Assembly (NCBI GenBank): GCA_002163155.1
Contig: MAAO01000008.1
Coordinates: forward strand, 248,001-312,000
Length of the DNA stretch: 64,000 nucleotides
Reading direction: 5' to 3'
Source: Halobacteriovorax marinus
Lineage (GTDB): Bacteria; Bdellovibrionota; Bacteriovoracia; Bacteriovoracales; Bacteriovoracaceae
The notes under the pieces are model-generated. The model had not been told where the DNA came from. It was given only the letters and a program-made list of their open reading frames with translations, and searched no databases. The position numbers and the translations under genes were made by a program. Below are positions 58,271-64,000 of this stretch, one piece after another (the first letter of the stretch is position 1; each line of letters starts with the position of its first letter).

Positions 58271-59731
58271 ATGCAGAAAGAGTACCAAGTCATTATTATT
58301 GGAAGTGGTTTTGGTGGGCAAGTGGCCGCTATAAATCTTAATAAGCAGGGAATTTCAGACTATCTCATCTTAGAGCGCAAGCACACTATGGGTGGAACTT
58401 GGGTTCAGAACACTTACCCTGGCGCTGCAGTTGATATTCCTTCCCCTCTCTATTCTATTGCAAGAGAACCTTTCAATTGGTCTCAACTCTTTGCAGGGCA
58501 AGAACAATTACGAGAATACACAGAATACATTATTAGAAAGCACAAACTTAGAGAGAAAACTTCAACAGACTCGAACGTTACTAAGATTGAATGGATTGAA
58601 AGTATATATAAGTGGCGAATACATATTGTGAATAAGGGTATAGTTCATGCCCAATTTGTCGTAAATGCTTCAGGGCCATTGAGTAATCCTACCATTCCAA
58701 AGTTCAAAGGAATGGAAAGTTTTCAAGGAGTCACTTTTCACTCAGGTTCCTGGGATCACAGCTATGACTATAAGGGAAAGCGTGCGGCAATAATTGGTAG
58801 TGGGGCCAGTGCTGCTCAGATCATTCCAAAGATCGCCCCAGACGTTGCTGAGTTACATATATTACAGCGTACTCCTCCTTGGGTAATGCCTCGCTATGAC
58901 TATAAATTTAAAGAGTGGCAACGCTCTATACTAAAGAATAAAACTATATATAAGCTACTAAGACTTTGTATCTATTGGTGGCTTGAACTTAGAGTTATCG
59001 GATTAAAGTATTCAAAAACTTTGCTAAAACTTTTGGGAAGAGATATTGCCATTAGACATCTTAATTCCCAAATCAAAGATCCTGAATTACGTAAGAAAGT
59101 AAAACCGAAATACACTATTGGTTGTAAGCGAGTAATACTTTCTGACACCTTATATCCCTCATATAATTTAGAAAACGTCAGTCTCTATGACAAAACTAGC
59201 GGTATAAAAGAAATAACTAAGACTGGCATTACAACAGTTACAGGGGAAGAGCTTGGATTAGATCTTATTATATACTCTACAGGATACAATACCGTTGATA
59301 ATGCATTACCTTATGAGGTTATTGGACGTGATGGAAAATCTCTTGCTGAGGAGTGGGAAGACTTTCCAAGGGCCTATTTAGGGACATCTGTTCCTTACTT
59401 TCCAAATTTATTCATGATCCTAGGACCAAATACAGGAATTGGACATACTTCCGCAATTTTTATTATTGAATCACAATTGAAATATATTATAAATAGTATT
59501 CAATTATTAAATAAGCTTAAAAAGAAATCTATCGAAGTCAAAGAGTCAGCTGAAGCTCGATACACTGAACATATTCATAAAGAAATGGCCTCTACAGTAT
59601 GGCAACAGGGAGGATGTAATAGTTGGTACAAAAGCAAGAGTGGAAAAATTGTGGCGATGTTTCCTGGTTTTAGCTTTACCTTTAGGCGTTGGACTAAGAA
59701 AATAAAAAATGACGATCATAAAGTTTCTTAA
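58271..59731 (+). CDS. Flavin-binding monooxygenase, Baeyer-Villiger type
   Basis: VIIIGSGFGGQVAA, GGTWVQNTYPGAAVDIPSPLYS, BVMO fingerprint FQGVTFHSGSWD, second Rossmann AAIIGSGASAAQ; ATG at 58271 preferred over the listed TTG at 58238. Confidence 0.92.
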   Translation: MQKEYQVIIIGSGFGGQVAAINLNKQGISDYLILERKHTMGGTWVQNTYPGAAVDIPSPLYSIAREPFNWSQLFAGQEQLREYTEYIIRKHKLREKTSTDSNVTKIEWIESIYKWRIHIVNKGIVHAQFVVNASGPLSNPTIPKFKGMESFQGVTFHSGSWDHSYDYKGKRAAIIGSGASAAQIIPKIAPDVAELHILQRTPPWVMPRYDYKFKEWQRSILKNKTIYKLLRLCIYWWLELRVIGLKYSKTLLKLLGRDIAIRHLNSQIKDPELRKKVKPKYTIGCKRVILSDTLYPSYNLENVSLYDKTSGIKEITKTGITTVTGEELGLDLIIYSTGYNTVDNALPYEVIGRDGKSLAEEWEDFPRAYLGTSVPYFPNLFMILGPNTGIGHTSAIFIIESQLKYIINSIQLLNKLKKKSIEVKESAEARYTEHIHKEMASTVWQQGGCNSWYKSKSGKIVAMFPGFSFTFRRWTKKIKNDDHKVS

Positions 59732-59961
59732 AAAACAAACTTCACATTTATCAACAAATAACTCAGGATCTTAGAACTAAAATTGTTCGCCAACTTAAAA
59801 GAATGGCGAATTATTCTAGTAAGTATTATTCGCCACTAATGTAGCTTGGCGCTCTTTCTAAACTCATTTAATATTTTCAATTGAATAATTAAATTGGATT
59901 CCCTATATCTTCTTTATCGAAAAAATAAACAAATAATTGTTTAACAATCTAGGAGATTAAA

Positions 59962-60456
59962 ATGAAAACAATCATCATGCTTGCATTAATTGCACTATCA
60001 GCATCTGCTTCGGCACACAAATTTGTAACAACAATCGTTCCTACAATGAACATGGAAAGTGGATTTGAATTTCAAAGTGTAAAAGTAACAAACATTTGTC
60101 AATTAGAAGATGGAAGTTTTAAAACTGTAGAAAAGATAAAAAATAGATGTGTTAAGTATTCAAGAAACTTTAGAAATGCACAAGAGTATAGAGATGCAAG
60201 ACACGGATGTAGAAAAAAAGGTTCTTTACATTTATTTTCTGCAGAAACTAAACAATCTGGTTACTGTGCAGAGTACGGAAGAGATAATGATAACGATTAT
60301 GGATGTTTAAGAGTTGCATACAACACTGTTGCTAAGCCACTTACTTACTTAATCAAAAAAGTTAGAATAAACACTAGAGGTGGAGAAAATAGAGACGACA
60401 GAGTGATTGATGAAGTTCTTTCAACGACTTCTTTCACAATTCCATCTTGTAACTAA
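59962..60456 (+). CDS. Small secreted Cys-containing protein, unknown
   Basis: Signal peptide MKTIIMLALIALSASASA; six Cys. Confidence 0.6.
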   Translation: MKTIIMLALIALSASASAHKFVTTIVPTMNMESGFEFQSVKVTNICQLEDGSFKTVEKIKNRCVKYSRNFRNAQEYRDARHGCRKKGSLHLFSAETKQSGYCAEYGRDNDNDYGCLRVAYNTVAKPLTYLIKKVRINTRGGENRDDRVIDEVLSTTSFTIPSCN

Positions 60457-60468
60457 TCGTTTCAACAG

Positions 60469-60505
60469 CATGGTCCGGATCTTGTCCCGGACTATGTTTT
60501 TTTTT
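60469..60505 (+). terminator. Rho-independent terminator CATGGTCCGG-N8-CCGGACTATG + T9
   Basis: 10-bp stem (one G-U) then T-run. Confidence 0.92.
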
Positions 60506-61247
60506 AATTTAAAGTATCTACAGCAATTAATGAAAACACTGGCAATTCACCTTTAAATTTTTCTTCATTTAAAATATTTGTAATTTCTTGTACCGCTTTC
60601 TTTTGGATAGTCTGTATTCGTACTAGTCCTTCAAGGTTTAAAGATTCAGATAAGTTGTGATACAAGTTTGGTCCTATTCTTTTGTCAGGATCAATCTTTA
60701 TAAAGTCTGCAACACTTTTAAAGTTTTTAATAAATGACTGATCAGGTAACCTAAAGGTAGAGACTTTCGTCTTTATGATCCCATTGTTTTCAACTAGAAT
60801 ATCAGCAGAGAATAATTTATCAGTGGAATTAATCCCTACTTGCCCAAAGAGCCGTAGAACCTCATCCCTTGTTACACCTGAATTATTTGCAGCAAGCTTT
60901 AAAATTAAATATGAGATTTGATTATCTAGGACACTATCATCAATTTGTGTAATAGGATTATTTTGGCCAGTACCTGTTAAAAGGTAAACACAAATAAAGT
61001 GTTCACTCAAGGCCTTTGGTAATGAGTCCCTAACAATATACAAGTCATGAGTATTGAAAATATAAAAAACAATTTTTAAAAGGTTTTCGCTATTAGGTAA
61101 ACGCTTAGAGTTTCCACCTCTAATTCGTCGTAAAGTAGTTTCAGCAATTCCCATACGCAGAGCTAGAGCGTTGATACTTAAATTTGGAGTCCTTTCTAAG
61201 TACTCCGATATAAGATAGGAAAGTTCTTTTACTTTATCTAACTCCAT
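60504..61247 (-). CDS. HTH regulator, TIGR02147-like
   Basis: SINALALRMGIAETTLRRIRGGNSKRLPNSENLLKI. Confidence 0.6.
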   Translation of the reverse strand: MELDKVKELSYLISEYLERTPNLSINALALRMGIAETTLRRIRGGNSKRLPNSENLLKIVFYIFNTHDLYIVRDSLPKALSEHFICVYLLTGTGQNNPITQIDDSVLDNQISYLILKLAANNSGVTRDEVLRLFGQVGINSTDKLFSADILVENNGIIKTKVSTFRLPDQSFIKNFKSVADFIKIDPDKRIGPNLYHNLSESLNLEGLVRIQTIQKKAVQEITNILNEEKFKGELPVFSLIAVDTLN

Positions 61248-61252
61248 ACTTT

Positions 61253-62008
61253 CTAATCGTCCTTCTTTATGAACATTTTAGATCGAGGCAAGATGCTTTT
61301 GTTTAATATAATATTCTCATAAGTCGTATCAATGTTGAATATACGATCTAAGTGCATCTTCTTTTTTCTGGCCCGTAGTAAAGCTTTTGAACTATACTTT
61401 AAAGAGACTGCAACTCTACCCGAGCCTCCTCCACTTTGTTCTCCTCCCATATACTTCTTAGAAAAGTCATTCCAATCAGAAAAAGAACTAAAGTCGACAT
61501 CACTTATTTTTTCAGAAAAATTTTCTTCTAAAGAAAATCGAGTTTTCTCACCATGACGTTTAAGATAAGTTTCGAAATTATTATATATCTTCCATTTCTC
61601 ATTAAAAATATCATTTATTCCGTGATTCTTTAGATTTCCATAAACTATGGCCTCAGCAGTAGTTGCGTTTTTTTCAATCGCTACAATGGCAGTACTATTG
61701 AAGACAATCTTATTCTCACATTCAGCTATATGTGCAATTTCAAATTTCTTACTATCGCGATTGTAAAAGCGGTGACTTGACTGAAGAACAATATTTCTAT
61801 CGAAAACTTCCTGATGTCCTAAATTTAATTGTATTCTTTTTACAACTGCTACTGCAGAATGTGCATTAGAATCAACAATTTCTCTTACATATCCACTATC
61901 AAAGCAAAGTTTATTAACTTCAACTTTTTTTCCATTAAACTGTATCTTTGCAGGTTGTGCGTGCACAAGAGAACAAAGAATAAATATCGAGAGTAACTTA
62001 AGATGCAT
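61253..62008 (-). CDS. Secreted protein, unknown
   Basis: Signal peptide MHLKLLSIFILCSLVHAQ; GGGSG linker; 5 nt upstream of the regulator gene. Confidence 0.55.
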   Translation of the reverse strand: MHLKLLSIFILCSLVHAQPAKIQFNGKKVEVNKLCFDSGYVREIVDSNAHSAVAVVKRIQLNLGHQEVFDRNIVLQSSHRFYNRDSKKFEIAHIAECENKIVFNSTAIVAIEKNATTAEAIVYGNLKNHGINDIFNEKWKIYNNFETYLKRHGEKTRFSLEENFSEKISDVDFSSFSDWNDFSKKYMGGEQSGGGSGRVAVSLKYSSKALLRARKKKMHLDRIFNIDTTYENIILNKSILPRSKMFIKKDD

Positions 62009-62254
62009 AGTAGGTCCTATATTAAGCAGAAGATAATTTTATAGCAAAGTACCACTAACAAGATAATGACTTTGTAATAATTTCATTCACTTAACGAACT
62101 TAAAAAAAGCAAATGTAAGCTAAACAACTGTTTTATATACGGGATAATACCTTTTAGAAATTGAATTGTGCAGAGACCAGCATAGTTTACATTAATTCTT
62201 ATAGGAGTAGTATTAAATCATACCGAAAAATCAATCACTCTAAGAGGAGGATCT

Positions 62255-62731
62255 ATGAAAAAGTTTTCAAAAATTGTATTCTTGTCTACTCTCTTTGTTG
62301 GTTTAACTTCATGCTCATTAACACAAATAAAAAAAGACAAGAGTGTTTCAGGAACAAGCATTGATGTACTTAGAAATAGTGAAAGTATAAGTATTGCAGG
62401 AATAAGTAAAACAGACATAAAAGTTAAAATAATGACCAAGAGTGGAAAAGAATGTTTAGGCACTTTTATGTATAAAAGTAGTTATAAAGGCTACATGGGA
62501 ATTTCTGATCCCAAGAACGTGTATTACGGAAAATTTTCTCCAGCATCCTCTTCTTGTAAGGACGCTCTAGGAGAGAACACTGGTAATGATATTGCGCTAG
62601 TTCATTTCAGAACTGGAGGAATATTTAGTTCAGCCATTATGGGAAAAGAATTTGTTCGAATCTGTAAGGAAAAAGACAACCATGGCCTATGTAATCCACA
62701 TAATACATTTAGCTTATCTGAGTCGAAATAG
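62255..62731 (+). CDS. Small lipoprotein
   Basis: MKKFSKIVFLSTLFVGLTSCS lipobox; AGAGGAGG upstream. Confidence 0.7.
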   Translation: MKKFSKIVFLSTLFVGLTSCSLTQIKKDKSVSGTSIDVLRNSESISIAGISKTDIKVKIMTKSGKECLGTFMYKSSYKGYMGISDPKNVYYGKFSPASSSCKDALGENTGNDIALVHFRTGGIFSSAIMGKEFVRICKEKDNHGLCNPHNTFSLSESK

Positions 62732-62743
62732 TTTTTAAACTTT

Positions 62744-62775
62744 CGTTCCAGTTGATTTATTCATTAACTGGAACG
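62744..62775. terminator. Hairpin CGTTCCAGTT-N12-AACTGGAACG between convergent genes
   Basis: 10-bp perfect stem. Confidence 0.7.
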
Positions 62776-62788
62776 AGAGCGGTGTTTC

Positions 62789-63634
62789 TTAAAAATTAAG
62801 CTTTTTTATAATTGCATTAGCAAAATTTTCTGAGGCAGCAGGGTCAAAGTTTAAATATAGAGCTGGTTCAATTAATTCCACTTCTCCAATAAATCTCCAA
62901 AGCCCTTCCTCATTCTTTAAGAGGTCAATTCTAGAGAACAGACTTGTCGGAGCAAACTTTAAACTAATAGACTCAGCGTATTGAATCGTTTCAAAATCCG
63001 GTTTAAATGCTGTTATACAACTTCCATACTCTTCTTGAGATCTAAAATCTCCACTCTTTGGCACCTTAGTAATGGCATGAGAAAATTTCCCATTAAAAAG
63101 GATGAGAGAAATTTCACCGTCAATATGAATTGATTTTAAAAATGGTTGAATAAGCATAACTTCGCTTATTTCTGAAATAGGTGTGTTTCTTTCAAAGATC
63201 TTAATTCCTATAGAACTTGCACCAACAAGAGGTTTAACCAAAATCTTTTCACTATCAAACTTTTGAAATGCACTCTCTATACTTTCTTTATTAATTTCAC
63301 TTTGTATTGAAGGAACAATTTCAAACCCAAGCTGCACTAAATCTAACAAGTAAGACTTAGTATAATTCTTTGAGACAATGTCATAACTATTCAGAAGTGA
63401 AATATCCGCAGGAAGGTTTCTAAGGAATTCTAAGAATTGTTCAATGTGCTCTGTATAATCCCAAGTGCTTCTTATAATAATAGCGTCATATTGTTTCCAA
63501 TCAATTCCCTCTTCATTCCAAATGACAAACTCTGCAAAAATGTTCTTTTCTAAAAGAAAAGGAAAAATTAAATCATCATCCAAGTAAGCGTTTGGATCAA
63601 TTTCTTTGCAAGAGAGAAGAGCAATTTTTTTCAT
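62789..63634 (-). CDS. ATP-grasp family protein (RimK/DcsG-like)
   Basis: YDAIIIRSTWDYTEHIEQFLEFL, KILVKPLVGASSIGI, MLIQPFLKSIHIDGEISLILFNGKFSHAITKVP, WRFIGEVELIEPALYL; internal ATG at 63634 favoured over the listed 63691. Confidence 0.85.
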   Translation of the reverse strand: MKKIALLSCKEIDPNAYLDDDLIFPFLLEKNIFAEFVIWNEEGIDWKQYDAIIIRSTWDYTEHIEQFLEFLRNLPADISLLNSYDIVSKNYTKSYLLDLVQLGFEIVPSIQSEINKESIESAFQKFDSEKILVKPLVGASSIGIKIFERNTPISEISEVMLIQPFLKSIHIDGEISLILFNGKFSHAITKVPKSGDFRSQEEYGSCITAFKPDFETIQYAESISLKFAPTSLFSRIDLLKNEEGLWRFIGEVELIEPALYLNFDPAASENFANAIIKKLNF

Positions 63635-63939
63635 AGAGACTAAATCAACATATAAATTGTTATTAAGAATAATATAAAATTTAATATACACTAGTATTAA
63701 AGATTAAGCTCACTGATTCTCGACTTAAAAACGAAAAACTCAAAAACTATTAAATTCATACTACAGATAGAAAGAGACATGATTTATAAATGACGTATAA
63801 CTATACTTGACTTGAATGCTGCTTTCTAAAAACACGTAACTCCCTAAGAAAGGTATTGCGATTCAGAAATTAAATTAAAGATAGATAAAAGATTATCTAC
63901 AATCATATGAGGAAAGATAAAACTATTATATAATTAAAT

Positions 63940-64000
63940 ATGTTTATAAAACTTATAACAATTCTAGCTATTGCTATGACATTTCCGTCTAGGGCCGATC
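63940..64000 (+). CDS. Start of a secreted protein cut by the right edge
   Basis: MFIKLITILAIAMTFPSRAD signal peptide. Confidence 0.5.
   Translation, partial: MFIKLITILAIAMTFPSRAD

Noticed and set aside
1-64000. CRISPR arrays, tRNA or rRNA genes, transposases, prophage genes, restriction or other known defence systems
   Set aside because: None seen in the ORF translations or in the intergenic reads; tRNAs would need tRNAscan-SE to exclude fully.

Overview
A 64 kb, AT-rich window that reads as an ordinary bacterial chromosome. The many short secreted proteins, orphan periplasmic binding proteins and XRE/TIGR02147-like regulators suggest a Bacteriovorax/Halobacteriovorax-like predatory lineage, but that is inference only. 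I saw no rRNA, tRNA, CRISPR array, prophage or transposase. Recognisable genes include a czcC-like efflux gene (cut by the left edge), fumC, bioY with a divergent MarR regulator, two bacterioferritin subunits, a chaperone-usher pilus operon, an MCP beside a binding-protein gene, a cytochrome b5/front-end desaturase, two fatty-acid cis/trans isomerase (Cti) paralogs, a Baeyer-Villiger-type monooxygenase and an ATP-grasp protein. The items most worth a second look are: (1) adjacent bacterioferritin subunits with complementary loss of heme and ferroxidase ligands, next to a porin/FMN-binding/membrane-protein module; (2) a secreted dual binding-protein fusion beside an MCP; (3) a degenerate receiver/HD-GYP/ankyrin protein whose '[IV]KG' linker repeat also occurs in a second ankyrin protein; (4) a secreted protein made of four 28-aa Cys repeats; (5) two cti genes, one followed by a duplicated four-Cys protein, in the same window as a eukaryote-like desaturase; (6) a histidine kinase whose best start appears to be a non-canonical AUC; and (7) a DUF2846-like lipoprotein gene with three in-frame stops. 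All family calls are from reading the translations; no database search was run.
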